Of a DNA stretch of 64,000 bases, positions 47,708 through 57,236 are shown one piece after another; the first letter of the stretch is position 1, and each line of letters begins with the position of its first letter. The DNA comes from Selenobaculum gibii. GTDB lineage: Bacteria > Bacillota > Negativicutes > ICN-92133. The translations under genes were made by a program, and so were the position numbers. The stretch covers positions 845,501 to 909,500 of the forward strand of contig NZ_CP120678.1 of assembly GCF_030273445.1 (NCBI RefSeq), written 5' to 3'. A model generated the notes under the pieces. The model made no database searches and had not been told where the DNA came from. It worked only from the letters and a program-made list of their open reading frames with translations.

Positions 47708-48586
47708 TTGACTTTAAGACATTTACAAATTTTTATTTGTGTTTGCGATGAACTTAGTATGACTAAAACAGCAGAAAAATTACATATGACTCAGCCATCT
47801 GTTAGCCAAGCCATTCATGAAATTGAAGATCATTATAAGGTTCGTTTGTTTGAGAGATTAGGCAGGAATTTATTTATTACGGATGCCGGAAATAATTTAT
47901 TAACTTATGCACGGCATTTTGTTAATTTAAGTACAGAGATTGAAAATGCTATGCAAAAGTTTGGCAAGCAGTATATGATAAGAATTGGTGCAAGTGTTAC
48001 AATTGGTGAATGTGTATTAATAGATTTAATAAAAAAACTACATATAGAATATCCAGAATATCAAATAAAATCCGAAATTCATAATACGAGAGTTTTAGAA
48101 AAAATGGTACTAAGTGATAAACTCGATATCGCTTTAGTAGAAGGGAAAATAAAATCAGAATATTTGATTGCTGATGCATTTTTGGATGACGAACTGGTTT
48201 TTATTGCATCTCCTGATTTAGAATTGATGAAAAAAGATAAGATTGAAATAGCTGATATAGAAAAGATGAATTTCTTTGTAAGAGAGGAAGGAAGCGGGAC
48301 GCGAAACTTATTTGATCAAGTTATGGAAAGCAAAGAAATAAAATGTAACATTGTAGGTGTTTATAATAATGCAGATACAATAAAAAAAGCGGTTTTGGCG
48401 GGATTAGGTATAAGTGTAATTTCTAGATGTGCTGTTCGTAATGAAATTAAAAGCGGAGAACTTTCTGAGTTTAAGATGAAAAATATTAATTTTAAACGGA
48501 AGTTTCATATCGTGTATCATAAGAATAAATATTTATCTCAAGGAATTAAAAATATTATGGAAATTTGCAAAAAAATGAGTGAATGA
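47708..48586 (+). CDS. LysR-family regulator (YeiE/CysL-like)
   Basis: About 292 residues. The winged helix is TLRHLQIFICVCDELSMTKTAEKLHMTQPSVSQAIHEIE, and the effector domain has VREEGSGTRNLFDQ, the anion-binding loop seen in CysL/YeiE-type regulators. TTG 47708 gives the usual family start; GTG 47696 is an in-frame alternative. It probably controls the divergent yeiH gene. Confidence 0.85.
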   Translation: MTLRHLQIFICVCDELSMTKTAEKLHMTQPSVSQAIHEIEDHYKVRLFERLGRNLFITDAGNNLLTYARHFVNLSTEIENAMQKFGKQYMIRIGASVTIGECVLIDLIKKLHIEYPEYQIKSEIHNTRVLEKMVLSDKLDIALVEGKIKSEYLIADAFLDDELVFIASPDLELMKKDKIEIADIEKMNFFVREEGSGTRNLFDQVMESKEIKCNIVGVYNNADTIKKAVLAGLGISVISRCAVRNEIKSGELSEFKMKNINFKRKFHIVYHKNKYLSQGIKNIMEICKKMSE

Positions 48587-48653
48587 GTTTCTTGGATTTT
48601 TAGATATAATATAGTAGAAGTCATTTAAATATATTGGGTTAGGGGAAAGGAGG

Positions 48654-50435
48654 ATGAGATCGTTGTTTGCAAACTTAAAAATGGAAAAAGGCGTTACAAC
48701 GTTGACTGCTGCTATGATTGTGGCATTAGTTGGTATTGTCTTAGCTGGTATAGTACCCATGATTTCTCAATCAGCAAGAGCGAATATCAGTAATAAAGAT
48801 CAAATCCAAGCTATGTACGCTGCAGAATCAGGGATTAAAAGAGCAATGAATGAATTGAAAAATAAACCTGATATAGATTCATGGTCAAATGAAGAAAATA
48901 TTTGGTTGGAAAAAAATGCAAAAAATTATTTGACTGATGGTGTTAGATATGAGGTACAAATACATAGACAAGGTATTTCTGGAAACCAATATACATACAA
49001 AATAGAGTCTAGAGGGATTGTTGAGTCGACATTTGGAACTGAGAGTAAGTCGGAAAAAATGGCAATCCTTGTCGTTATAAAAAATGATGATAATTCAGCT
49101 GATGAAGTTTTTGGTAAGTATACGTTGTATGGAAATGGACACGTCATACTAACAGGTACTGCTGGATCTATGGTTTATGGTGATATCGTAGCAAATACAA
49201 ATTATACGTTATCTGGATATACTAGAATCGTTGGCGATATATATATTTATAATAATGCTACGGGAAAATATAACACGATTAAGGAAATGCCTAAACTTAC
49301 TGTTAATATCCCTGGAATTCCAAGTTGGGAAAGTACAGGGTATACGGAAGCACCTAAAATAAAAGGTGATAATGTTAATTTGTTTGGAGATATTTCTTTA
49401 TCAGGTAATTATAAAACATCGAATGCGCAGAATTTATACAATATGAATGCTGTTTTATCTGGAAATACCAATCTTTATATAAATGGGCAAAGTGGTTTTA
49501 ACATGAATAATCAATCTTCCATTAATGGTCAAAATCACGAATTGACTTTAGTAGTAGATGGAAATGTTACACTTACAGATGATTCCTATATTAAAGCAAA
49601 GAAGCTTAGAATTTATGCTACAGGTGATGTGATTTTAACAAGTAGAGCAGCGTTAAAAGGTGATGATGTTTTTATATCAGCAGGAGGAAAATTTAAATTT
49701 ACCGATTCTAGTAATGGAATTAATCCAGATTTTTTTACTGTTGAGAATTATGATATGAATAATAGTTCTGTTCGAGTCTATGCTACGGAAATTGATATTA
49801 CAAATGGACGGAATATTAATGGAAATAAAATTGTTTTGCATGCAAAAAATCGTTTGTCTTTTAATGGGGACGTTGGGATTAATCGCGGTTTAGAACAATA
49901 TTTACAAAAGAATCCGAGCTATCAGACAGAAGCTGAAATTTATAGTAATCAACATTTAAGTTTTCAAAACGCTTGTCTTGTAAATGCTAGTGATTGCCGA
50001 ATTCAAAGTGGAGATAGTATGGAGCTGCGAGGAGATGTAAAAGTCAATGCATATCGAAATATTGCCTATCCGGTTGTTACGCAAATTTACAGTGGAAACC
50101 AACTTGTTATACAGGGATATAATAAATTTGAGATTACGGACAGTGTCAAGGATTCACGGAATGATGCGATTATAAAAGCTGAAAATCTGATTAATTTATC
50201 AGGGGAAATTTATGCTAAAAATACATTGGTTATTGGTAATCAGAATATAGTTAGTAGTTATGGCAATATGAATCTAGCTGCTATATATAGTAATGGTTTT
50301 ATGGAAATAAATAATTGGAATCTGCTTATGATTAATGAGGACTATCGTAAAGGTGGAATAATAAAAACATTGGCAAACTATTTGTCATCTGGTGTTGCTG
50401 GAGAGAATGAAGTTATTATAAAGGAATGGAAATAA
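48654..50435 (+). CDS. PilX-like pilus assembly protein with long repetitive C-terminus
   Basis: A 593-residue protein. The N-terminus (GVTTLTAAMIVALVGIVLAGIVPM...AMYAAESGIKRAMNEL) matches the PilX/GspK-like class of minor pilins with a helical hydrophobic stalk. The remaining 450 residues are rich in Asn, Gly and Ser with strand-like repeats (VNLFGDISLSGNY, VILHAK), resembling a beta-helix. AAAGGAGG at 48645-48652 is too near ATG 48654 and better placed for TTG 48663. It continues the pilin-like gene set beyond the yeiH/LysR pair. The function is unknown. Confidence 0.65.
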   Translation: MRSLFANLKMEKGVTTLTAAMIVALVGIVLAGIVPMISQSARANISNKDQIQAMYAAESGIKRAMNELKNKPDIDSWSNEENIWLEKNAKNYLTDGVRYEVQIHRQGISGNQYTYKIESRGIVESTFGTESKSEKMAILVVIKNDDNSADEVFGKYTLYGNGHVILTGTAGSMVYGDIVANTNYTLSGYTRIVGDIYIYNNATGKYNTIKEMPKLTVNIPGIPSWESTGYTEAPKIKGDNVNLFGDISLSGNYKTSNAQNLYNMNAVLSGNTNLYINGQSGFNMNNQSSINGQNHELTLVVDGNVTLTDDSYIKAKKLRIYATGDVILTSRAALKGDDVFISAGGKFKFTDSSNGINPDFFTVENYDMNNSSVRVYATEIDITNGRNINGNKIVLHAKNRLSFNGDVGINRGLEQYLQKNPSYQTEAEIYSNQHLSFQNACLVNASDCRIQSGDSMELRGDVKVNAYRNIAYPVVTQIYSGNQLVIQGYNKFEITDSVKDSRNDAIIKAENLINLSGEIYAKNTLVIGNQNIVSSYGNMNLAAIYSNGFMEINNWNLLMINEDYRKGGIIKTLANYLSSGVAGENEVIIKEWK

Positions 50436-50502
50436 TTTAAGTTTTATAAAGAAATCTTCTTGCATAGGTTTAGTAATAAGTTTTATGCAGGGAGGTTTTT
50501 TT

Positions 50503-51246
50503 ATGGTAATCAATTTAAAAAAATTAATTGGGCAGAAGCAGTTTGTTTATGGACTTATTGGTTTATTTATCTTTAGTACCGCTTATGTTCAAGTCGCAAA
50601 TCTTGTAAACACTGGACCCATTGCAATTGCAGGAACCAATACGGAACAAAAAGTGGTTGCATTGACATTTGATCATTCCTGGGGAAATAAATTTACTCCT
50701 TCGATTTTGGAAACACTAAGAGCAAATGATGTAAAAGCTACATTTTTTATCATGGGGCCATGGGCGCTTAAATATCCAGAGGTTGCAAAGCAGATAGCTA
50801 CTGACGGTCATGAAATTGCTAGTCATGGGCATAAGCATGAAAACTATGGAGACCGAACAGCAGATTGGGTAAAGAATGATATTGAAAAAGCCGAAGCGGA
50901 AATTAAGGAAGCAACAGGGGTCGAATCAGTGTCTTTAGTTAGACCTCCGAATGGAAGCTATAGCAAAGAAGCATTATCCGTCATTGATAGTTTAGGCTAC
51001 AAAACGATTATTTGGAATATTGATTCTTTAGATTGGAAAAATCCCGGGAGAGATGTAGTTATTGATCGTGTAGTAAAGCGCTTAAAACCAGGTGGTATTA
51101 TTTTAATGCATGCCTCTGATACGCCACAGCAAACAGCAGAAGCTTTACCAATTTTACTAGAAAAGATTAAAGCAGAGGGATATCAAATTGTAACAGTGGG
51201 GGAACTTTTACAAAACTACGCTGAGGGTGGATTGAAGCGCCACTGA
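50503..51246 (+). CDS. pdaB: PdaB-like sporulation polysaccharide deacetylase
   Basis: A 247-residue NodB-domain protein with one N-terminal membrane anchor (FVYGLIGLFIFSTAYVQVA). The catalytic motif is ALTFDHSWG, with SHGHKHENYGD (metal His) and RPPNGSY, then LMHASDTPQQTAEALP. The TFD-SWG form and the HENY segment are those of PdaB, which is needed to keep spores stable, and differ from most TFDDGP deacetylases. The usual second Asp of TFDD is replaced by His here, as it is by Ile in PdaB, so enzymatic activity is uncertain. GGGAGGT sets ATG 50503. Confidence 0.8.
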   Translation: MVINLKKLIGQKQFVYGLIGLFIFSTAYVQVANLVNTGPIAIAGTNTEQKVVALTFDHSWGNKFTPSILETLRANDVKATFFIMGPWALKYPEVAKQIATDGHEIASHGHKHENYGDRTADWVKNDIEKAEAEIKEATGVESVSLVRPPNGSYSKEALSVIDSLGYKTIIWNIDSLDWKNPGRDVVIDRVVKRLKPGGIILMHASDTPQQTAEALPILLEKIKAEGYQIVTVGELLQNYAEGGLKRH

Positions 51247-51367
51247 TAGCTGAATAAAGAATAAAAAAACCTTTAGCAGGATTTTAGCCAGAGCTAAACG
51301 AATTTTATAAAGTTATGTAGTGCGAATATAGATAGCAGTATAAATTATGCTAAAGGTGGCGATTTTT

Positions 51368-52450
51368 GTGATAGATATGATGACGCCTGCCCGAAAAGCG
51401 GCAGAGGGTATTCGACTAGATTTTTCTGACGCAGTGCAGCTATATAAGGAAGAAAATTTGCTTAATTTAGCAAATTGGGCGCGAGCAATCAAAGAAAAAA
51501 AGAGCGGCAAAAATGTGTATTATAATGTTAACCGTCATATTAATTTGACGAATATATGTGTATCTGAATGTCCGTTATGTGCATTTGCGTGTACAGCTGA
51601 AGAAAAAAGAGCGTATGTAATGAGCCAAGAGGAAGTGGAGAGAATTGTGCAAAGCACGATGGCGAAAACTCCTGATTTAAGTGAGTTTCATATGGTAAGT
51701 GCACTTCATCCGGAGAAAGATTTTGATTACTATTTAAATATTGTAAGAGCGGTAAAACGCATTGCGCCTCAGGTACATTTAAAAGCGTTTACCCCGGTTG
51801 AAATTGTCCATTTTTCAAAGATATCCAAACGAAGTATTGAAGATGTGCTAAAAACATTAAAAGAAGCTGGGCTGGATTCATTACCTGGCGGTGGTGCTGA
51901 AATTTTAGATGATGAAATAAGAAAAGAGATTTGTCCGAATAAAGCAACGACAAAAGAATGGATTGAAACGATAAAAACGGCACATCGCCTAGGTATATTG
52001 ACAAATGCAACGATGCTTTACGGTCATAAAGAAACGATTGAGCAGAGAATCCGCCATCTGTTCACCTTGCGTGATATTCAAGATGAAACAGGTGGCTTTC
52101 AAGCTTTTGTCGCGTTCCCTTTTCATCCGGCAAATACAGGATTTTCAGACCTTAAGCGTGTCAGTTCTTGGGAAGATTTAAAAATGATTGCGTTAACGCG
52201 ATTGATTTTAGATAATTTTGACCATATAAAAGCTTTTTGGATGATGCTTACGATGCCAATTGCACAGTTATCACTAGCCTTTGGGGTAGATGATTTGGAT
52301 GGAACGGTCGAAGAAGAAAAGATTATCCATGCAGCAGGAGCAAAAACAAATAAAGGAATTACAAAACAAGAAATTATTCAATTGGTGAGTGAAACGGGAT
52401 ATATTCCTGTAGAACGTGATACATTTTATCAACCAGTAGAAAAATTTTAG
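51368..52450 (+). CDS. mqnE: Aminofutalosine synthase
   Basis: About 360 residues, a radical SAM enzyme with the cluster motif CVSECPLC (CxxxCxxC). It joins the chorismate-derived product of MqnA to SAM, giving aminofutalosine for menaquinone. KAFTPVEIVHFSK and GLDSLPGGGAEIL are typical. AAAGGTGG (51352-51359) sets GTG 51368; the ATG at 51347 has no ribosome site. It opens a four-gene operon with mqnA, mqnC and a nucleoside phosphorylase. Confidence 0.92.
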   Translation: MIDMMTPARKAAEGIRLDFSDAVQLYKEENLLNLANWARAIKEKKSGKNVYYNVNRHINLTNICVSECPLCAFACTAEEKRAYVMSQEEVERIVQSTMAKTPDLSEFHMVSALHPEKDFDYYLNIVRAVKRIAPQVHLKAFTPVEIVHFSKISKRSIEDVLKTLKEAGLDSLPGGGAEILDDEIRKEICPNKATTKEWIETIKTAHRLGILTNATMLYGHKETIEQRIRHLFTLRDIQDETGGFQAFVAFPFHPANTGFSDLKRVSSWEDLKMIALTRLILDNFDHIKAFWMMLTMPIAQLSLAFGVDDLDGTVEEEKIIHAAGAKTNKGITKQEIIQLVSETGYIPVERDTFYQPVEKF

Positions 52451-52463
52451 TGAGGGAAGAACC

Positions 52464-53303
52464 ATGGGAAAAGCAAAATTAGGGCATATTAATTTTATTA
52501 ATTGTTTGCCATTAACATATAGCTTTGAAAAAGAAGGGTTTGGAAAAGGACTAAATATTACTTCGGCAGTACCGACAGTGCTAAATAATGATATTGTCAA
52601 TAACAGGCTGGATGTCAGCCCTGTATCTTCTATTGTTTATGCACGAAATAGTGAAAAGTTTTTGATTATGCCAGATGTGGCAATTAGCGCAGATGGCAAC
52701 GTGCAGAGCATTATTTTAGTCTCGAAAAAACCAATTGAAGAGTTAACGAATGACAAAATTATTCTAACGGCAAAATCGGCAACTTCTCACTGCTTATTGA
52801 AAATAGTTTTAAATAAAGCATATGGTGCAAGACCAAATTATTATATTCGTATTATTGATATGAATCGGATTATTCCCGAGGATGCAACTGCAACTTTATT
52901 AATCGGTGATGATGCATTATATGCAAATCACAATCATCAAGAAGGTTTTTATTATTATGATATCGGTATGGAGTGGAAAAAACTCACCGGACTTAGAATG
53001 GTATATGCAGTATGGATTATCAATCGGAATTTTGCCAAAAGCCATGCTGATTTATTACAGCTCGTTTTTGATAGAGTAACAAAGGGATTTGCGAATGGTT
53101 ATCAAAAGAAAAAGCAAGCAATTGAAATGATTTTAAATCATAAACCATTTTCATTTGCGCAATTAGATGAATATTTAGAAGTGATAAAATGGGGTTTTTC
53201 CCAGGAACATCAACGTGCGTTGTTGATGTTTTATGAGATGGCACATGAGATGAATTTGATTGACCATGTACCGAAAATAGAACTGGCAGAGGTGATTCGA
53301 TGA
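52464..53303 (+). CDS. mqnA: Chorismate dehydratase
   Basis: A 279-residue periplasmic-binding-fold enzyme that dehydrates chorismate to 3-enolpyruvyl-benzoate, the first step of the futalosine route. It begins LGHINFINCLPLTYSFE and has DVSPVSSIVYA. ATG 52464 follows GAGGGA. Its stop overlaps mqnC by four bases. Confidence 0.92.
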   Translation: MGKAKLGHINFINCLPLTYSFEKEGFGKGLNITSAVPTVLNNDIVNNRLDVSPVSSIVYARNSEKFLIMPDVAISADGNVQSIILVSKKPIEELTNDKIILTAKSATSHCLLKIVLNKAYGARPNYYIRIIDMNRIIPEDATATLLIGDDALYANHNHQEGFYYYDIGMEWKKLTGLRMVYAVWIINRNFAKSHADLLQLVFDRVTKGFANGYQKKKQAIEMILNHKPFSFAQLDEYLEVIKWGFSQEHQRALLMFYEMAHEMNLIDHVPKIELAEVIR

Positions 53304-54328
53304 GTTTGTCGCCCAAAGAAGGTTTAGATTTGTTATGTAATGGCGATGTACTCGCACTTGGCAAGCAGGCAGACGAAGTACGTCGTAGCTTACATCCGGA
53401 TAATACAGTAACTTTTATAGTTGATAGAAATATCAACTATAGCAATGTATGTGTAAGTGAATGCAAGTTTTGTGCATTTTATCGTCGTAAAGGGGAAAAG
53501 GGGCAGTATTTATTATCGAATGATGTCATTCTTAAAAAGATTGATGAAACGATTTCAGCAGGGGGAACACAAGTTATGATTCAGGGGGGGTTACACCCTG
53601 ATTTGGATTTTCAATATTATCTTGATATGCTGAATTTAATAAAAAAGAAGTATCGGATTACTATCCATTCTTTTTCGCCAGCAGAGGTCATTCATATGGC
53701 GAAGAAAGCCAATTTATCTATTTTAGATACGCTTAAAGAATTAAAAAAAGCCGGATTAGATTCACTTCCGGGAGGCGGTGCTGAAATTTTAGTCGATGAA
53801 GTTAGGCAGCGTGTCAGTCCAAAGAAAATATCAGCTGGTGAGTGGCTAGAAGTCATGGAAATTGCGCATGGCATTGGTCTTGAGAGTACTGCAACGATGG
53901 TAATCGGTATGGGAGAGACGCTAGAGCAAAGGATTGAACATATGGAAAAGGTTCGTCAATTGCAAAAGCGTACGGGCGGCTTCCGGGCATTTATTACATG
54001 GACATTCCAACCCGGGAATACTGAACTTGGCGGGAAAAAAGTTACTGCCTGGGATTATTTAAAGACGTTGGCTGTAACGAGAATTTATTTAGATAATATT
54101 AAACATATTCAAGGTTCGTGGGTAACGCAAGGGCAAAATATTGGACAACTTACGTTAGCTTTTGGGGCAGATGATTTAGGTAGTATTATGTTAGAAGAAA
54201 ATGTGGTCAGAGCCGCAGGAACTTCTTATCAAATGTCAATTGATAAGATGGTAAATATAATTCGTGACGCTGGAAAGGTTGCCGCTCAACGTGATACCCA
54301 GTATAATATAATAAGAAAATTTGAATAG
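53300..54328 (+). CDS. mqnC: Cyclic dehypoxanthinyl-futalosine synthase
   Basis: A 342-residue radical SAM enzyme with CVSECKFC, IQGGLHPDL and FSPAEVIHMAKKANL. It cyclises dehypoxanthinyl futalosine. It shares CxxxCxxC and LDSLPGGGAEIL with MqnE but has the FYRRKGEKG segment of MqnC. The next gene starts 11 bases after its stop. Confidence 0.93.
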   Translation: MSLSPKEGLDLLCNGDVLALGKQADEVRRSLHPDNTVTFIVDRNINYSNVCVSECKFCAFYRRKGEKGQYLLSNDVILKKIDETISAGGTQVMIQGGLHPDLDFQYYLDMLNLIKKKYRITIHSFSPAEVIHMAKKANLSILDTLKELKKAGLDSLPGGGAEILVDEVRQRVSPKKISAGEWLEVMEIAHGIGLESTATMVIGMGETLEQRIEHMEKVRQLQKRTGGFRAFITWTFQPGNTELGGKKVTAWDYLKTLAVTRIYLDNIKHIQGSWVTQGQNIGQLTLAFGADDLGSIMLEENVVRAAGTSYQMSIDKMVNIIRDAGKVAAQRDTQYNIIRKFE

Positions 54329-54338
54329 AGGGAAAAGA

Positions 54339-55163
54339 ATGAGTATACCAAATGTAGAATTTGCTGTAATCGGAGGATCAGGTACATTGTCTAGCGATTT
54401 TCCATTGGGTGCAAAAGCTGATGATGTAACGATATTAGAAGATGAACTCGTTTTTGATACGCCATATGGGACAAGTCCGGTTTTTCGTTTATTTTCGGTA
54501 GGTAAGAAAAAAGTTTTAACTTGTAGAATGCATGGTTGGCGTAGTGAAGTGAGCCGAGCGGATGCGTCCAGACAAATCTTTTGGGTGTTTCGGGAAGCTG
54601 GAGTAAAACGAATTATCTCAGAAGGTGGAGTTGGGACAATCAATCCACTATTAGATCCGCGTGATTTTTTAATTCCAGATGATTATCTTGATATGTCAGA
54701 GCGTAAAGGCGTGGGCTTGGAAGGTAAGTATTTACTGATTATGCGTGATGCGCTTTGCCATGAACTGCGTCAAACGTTGATTGAAAAAACGAGAGCTGAA
54801 TATAAAGGCAGAATTTTTACCCGTGGAACTTATGCAGTAACTGAAGGCAGACATTTTGAAAGCCCAGCAGAAATTGCAATGTTAAAAGGACATGCTGATA
54901 TTGTTGGACAAAGTATTTGCCCAGAAGTGTATTTAGCAAGGGAAATTGGTGCATGTTATGCAGGAATATATTTTGTTGTAAATTATGGTGAAGGGTTAGT
55001 AAAATCTTGGTCGCATGAAGTTTTGGAAAATATTTTTTACGATGATGCTCCAATGATTAGTCGTATTATTTTAGATACAATTCGCGATACAAAAAGTGAA
55101 GGAAAATGTGAATGTAAAGATCTTCGCAAAGAAACACTATTAAAAGGTATTTACAATAAGTAG
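54339..55163 (+). CDS. Nucleoside phosphorylase of the MTAP family, likely acting in the futalosine pathway
   Basis: About 274 residues. [11 protein letters not shown], the phosphate-binding [14 protein letters not shown] and [16 protein letters not shown] are MTAP/PNP features. In the mqn operon the expected activity is splitting aminofutalosine or futalosine, normally done by MqnB or the MTA/SAH nucleosidase, neither seen here. This gene probably fills that step, by phosphorolysis and not hydrolysis. An alternative is ordinary salvage of methylthioadenosine. ATG 54339 follows AGAGGG; an in-frame start at 54321 lies inside mqnC. Confidence 0.75.
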   Translation: MSIPNVEFAVIGGSGTLSSDFPLGAKADDVTILEDELVFDTPYGTSPVFRLFSVGKKKVLTCRMHGWRSEVSRADASRQIFWVFREAGVKRIISEGGVGTINPLLDPRDFLIPDDYLDMSERKGVGLEGKYLLIMRDALCHELRQTLIEKTRAEYKGRIFTRGTYAVTEGRHFESPAEIAMLKGHADIVGQSICPEVYLAREIGACYAGIYFVVNYGEGLVKSWSHEVLENIFYDDAPMISRIILDTIRDTKSEGKCECKDLRKETLLKGIYNK

Positions 55164-55213
55164 AATCTTGTGGTATATTGTCGTCATTACCAAAGTCGAG
55201 GAGGAAAGAAATT

Positions 55214-56755
55214 TTGGAAAGTAAGCATCATGAAATGGTATTAATATTAGATTTCGGTGGTCAATATAATCAATTGATTGCCAGACGTGTAAGAGAATGT
55301 GGCGTTTATTGTGAAATAGTGCCTTATGATTATAGTATTGAAAAAATTAAAGCGAAAAATCCACGTGGTATTATTTTTACAGGTGGACCGAATAGCGTGT
55401 ATGGAGATGATACACCAAAAGCAGATCCACAAGTTTTTGAACTAGGAATTCCTGTACTTGGAATTTGTTATGGACACCAATTTATGGCATATACATTGGG
55501 CGGAGTAGTAGAAAGCCCAGATATTAGAGAATACGGAAAAACTGCAATTGCTTTAGATGGCGCATGCAAGTTATTTGAAGGAATTGATGCCGATAACGAA
55601 TGCTGGATGAGTCATACAGATTTTGTTTCTAAAGCACCAGCAGGCTTCAAAATTGTTGCAACTACGAAACAATGTCCAATTGCAGCAATGGCAAATAAAA
55701 CAAAAAAATTATATGGTGTACAATTCCATCCAGAAGTTGAACATACACCATATGGCAAAAAAATGTTGGCGAATTTCTTATTTGATGTTTGTGAATTAGA
55801 AGCAGATTGGAATATGTCTTCTTTTGCTGAGAGTAAAATCGCTGAAATTAAAAAAATCGTTGGCGATAAAAAAGTTTTATGTGCTTTATCCGGTGGTGTT
55901 GATTCCTCAGTTGCAGCAGTGCTTGTACATAAGGCTGTTGGTAAACAATTAACTTGTGTGTTCGTTGATCATGGCTTACTTAGAAAAGATGAGGGTGATC
56001 AAGTAGAGGCGATTTTTAGAGAACAATTCGATATGAACTTAATTCGTGTTGATGCAAAAGATCGTTTTCTTGGAAAACTTGCTGGGATATCTGATCCAGA
56101 GCGTAAACGTAAAATTATTGGTGAAGAATTCATTCGTGTATTTGAAGAAGAATCTAATAAACTTGGCAAAATTGATTTCCTAGTACAAGGTACAATTTAT
56201 CCAGACGTTGTTGAAAGTGGAACAAAAACCTCTGCGACAATTAAAAGTCATCATAACGTAGGTGGTTTGCCAGAAGATATGGATCTAGAATTGATTGAAC
56301 CACTTCGTGAATTGTTTAAAGATGAAGTTCGTGCGGTTGGTGAAGAATTGGGAATTCCACATCATTTAGTATGGCGTCAACCATTCCCAGGTCCAGGTCT
56401 TGCAATTCGTGTACTTGGTGAAATTACGGAAGAAAAACTATTTATCACGCGCGAAGCAGATGCAATCTTTAGAGATGAAGTTGCAAAAGCAGGCCTAGAA
56501 GGTAAGATATGGCAATACTTTGCTTGCTTGCCAAATATTCGTTCCGTAGGTGTTATGGGTGATGAAAGAACTTACTGTCACACAGTAGCACTAAGAGCAG
56601 TAACCAGTTCCGATGGAATGACTTCCGATTGGGCACATATTCCATACGAAGTATTAGATAAAATTTCCCGCCGTATCGTTAACGAAGTAAAAGGTGTAAA
56701 TAGAATTGTTTATGATATAACAAGTAAACCACCATCCACAATTGAGTGGGAGTAA
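55214..56755 (+). CDS. guaA: GMP synthase (glutamine-hydrolysing)
   Basis: A 513-residue two-domain enzyme. The glutaminase part has [11 protein letters not shown] and [11 protein letters not shown], the ATP-pyrophosphatase has [12 protein letters not shown], and the dimerisation domain ends KPPSTIEWE. It makes GMP from XMP. TTG 55214 follows GAGGAGG, while the frame is open to 55178. The tail is intact although mobile-element DNA begins six bases after the stop. Confidence 0.95.
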   Translation: MESKHHEMVLILDFGGQYNQLIARRVRECGVYCEIVPYDYSIEKIKAKNPRGIIFTGGPNSVYGDDTPKADPQVFELGIPVLGICYGHQFMAYTLGGVVESPDIREYGKTAIALDGACKLFEGIDADNECWMSHTDFVSKAPAGFKIVATTKQCPIAAMANKTKKLYGVQFHPEVEHTPYGKKMLANFLFDVCELEADWNMSSFAESKIAEIKKIVGDKKVLCALSGGVDSSVAAVLVHKAVGKQLTCVFVDHGLLRKDEGDQVEAIFREQFDMNLIRVDAKDRFLGKLAGISDPERKRKIIGEEFIRVFEEESNKLGKIDFLVQGTIYPDVVESGTKTSATIKSHHNVGGLPEDMDLELIEPLRELFKDEVRAVGEELGIPHHLVWRQPFPGPGLAIRVLGEITEEKLFITREADAIFRDEVAKAGLEGKIWQYFACLPNIRSVGVMGDERTYCHTVALRAVTSSDGMTSDWAHIPYEVLDKISRRIVNEVKGVNRIVYDITSKPPSTIEWE

Positions 56756-56760
56756 AATGA

Positions 56761-57012
56761 ATGTCGTAGGGCACTGCCATTTATGCTCCAAAGGGCAAAA
56801 TGGCTTAACCTGCCGACATAGAAAAAACGACCTTGCATTAAAGCTTTTCGAAGCTTGTGCAAGGTCATTTTTTTATCCTCAACCCGCGTAAATACAGGAA
56901 GTTCTGCTTGCTAAAAGAGGCGGGCACCATGGAGTGGCGGGCATTCCTGGCAAAGCCAGGGAGAATACAGGAAAATGCCCTTTGGAGAATAAATGGCAGT
57001 GCCCCACGACAT
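56761..57012. mobile_element. 252-bp unit with 37-bp inverted terminal repeats, beside guaA
   Basis: The left repeat 56761-56797 (ATGTCGTAGGGCACTGCC at its start) and the right repeat 56976-57012 match at 35 of 37 positions in inverted orientation. The left repeat is also half of a 59-bp imperfect palindrome ending TGCCGACAT at 56819, with GCCATTT/AAATGGC inside. The TGTCG...CGACA termini recall the TGT...ACA ends of Tn7-like elements. No coding frame of note lies within. No clear target duplication flanks it. It may be a transposon end, a MITE or a palindromic repeat pair. Confidence 0.6.
56829..56874 (+). terminator. Intrinsic terminator downstream of guaA
   Basis: GACCTTGCA (56829-56837) pairs with TGCAAGGTC (56858-56866), with AAGCTT/AAGCTT and a TTCG loop inside, followed by ATTTTTTT. 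It lies within the 252-bp inverted-repeat unit. Confidence 0.85.
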
Positions 57013-57236
57013 GGTGATGTTTTCTTTTATGCTTTTTGGCAAAAAGCATAGCGCTATGACTTTCATGAACATTGGCTTGAACGCCCGTAACATAGGGGAG
57101 AGTATATTCATGATTTTCTGTTTCCCAAAAACCGAGTCTCCAATTCCCCCAAAACCGCCCATTTTCATTTTTGGGCGCGTTTTTGGGAAAATGGAGTCAA
57201 GCAGCAGAGCGTTCCTAATATGGAGGTTTTGCAAAG
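57013..57236. repeat. Hairpin-rich DNA upstream of the Tn7-like remnant
   Basis: ATGCTTTTT pairs with AAAAAGCAT at 57029-57049. TTTCCCAAAAAC (57121-57132) pairs with its exact complement at 57179-57190, and CGCCCA (57146-57151) with TGGGCG (57172-57177) inside. GGCGGGCA also recurs at 56920 and 56936 just upstream. Transposase-binding ends of Tn7-like elements carry such repeats, but no regular array was recognised. Confidence 0.5.

Noticed and set aside
56761-57236. Complete Tn7-like left end with ordered TnsB sites
   Set aside because: Inverted and palindromic repeats exist, but I could not define a regular set of direct 20-22-bp sites or a target duplication, so only a remnant is claimed.
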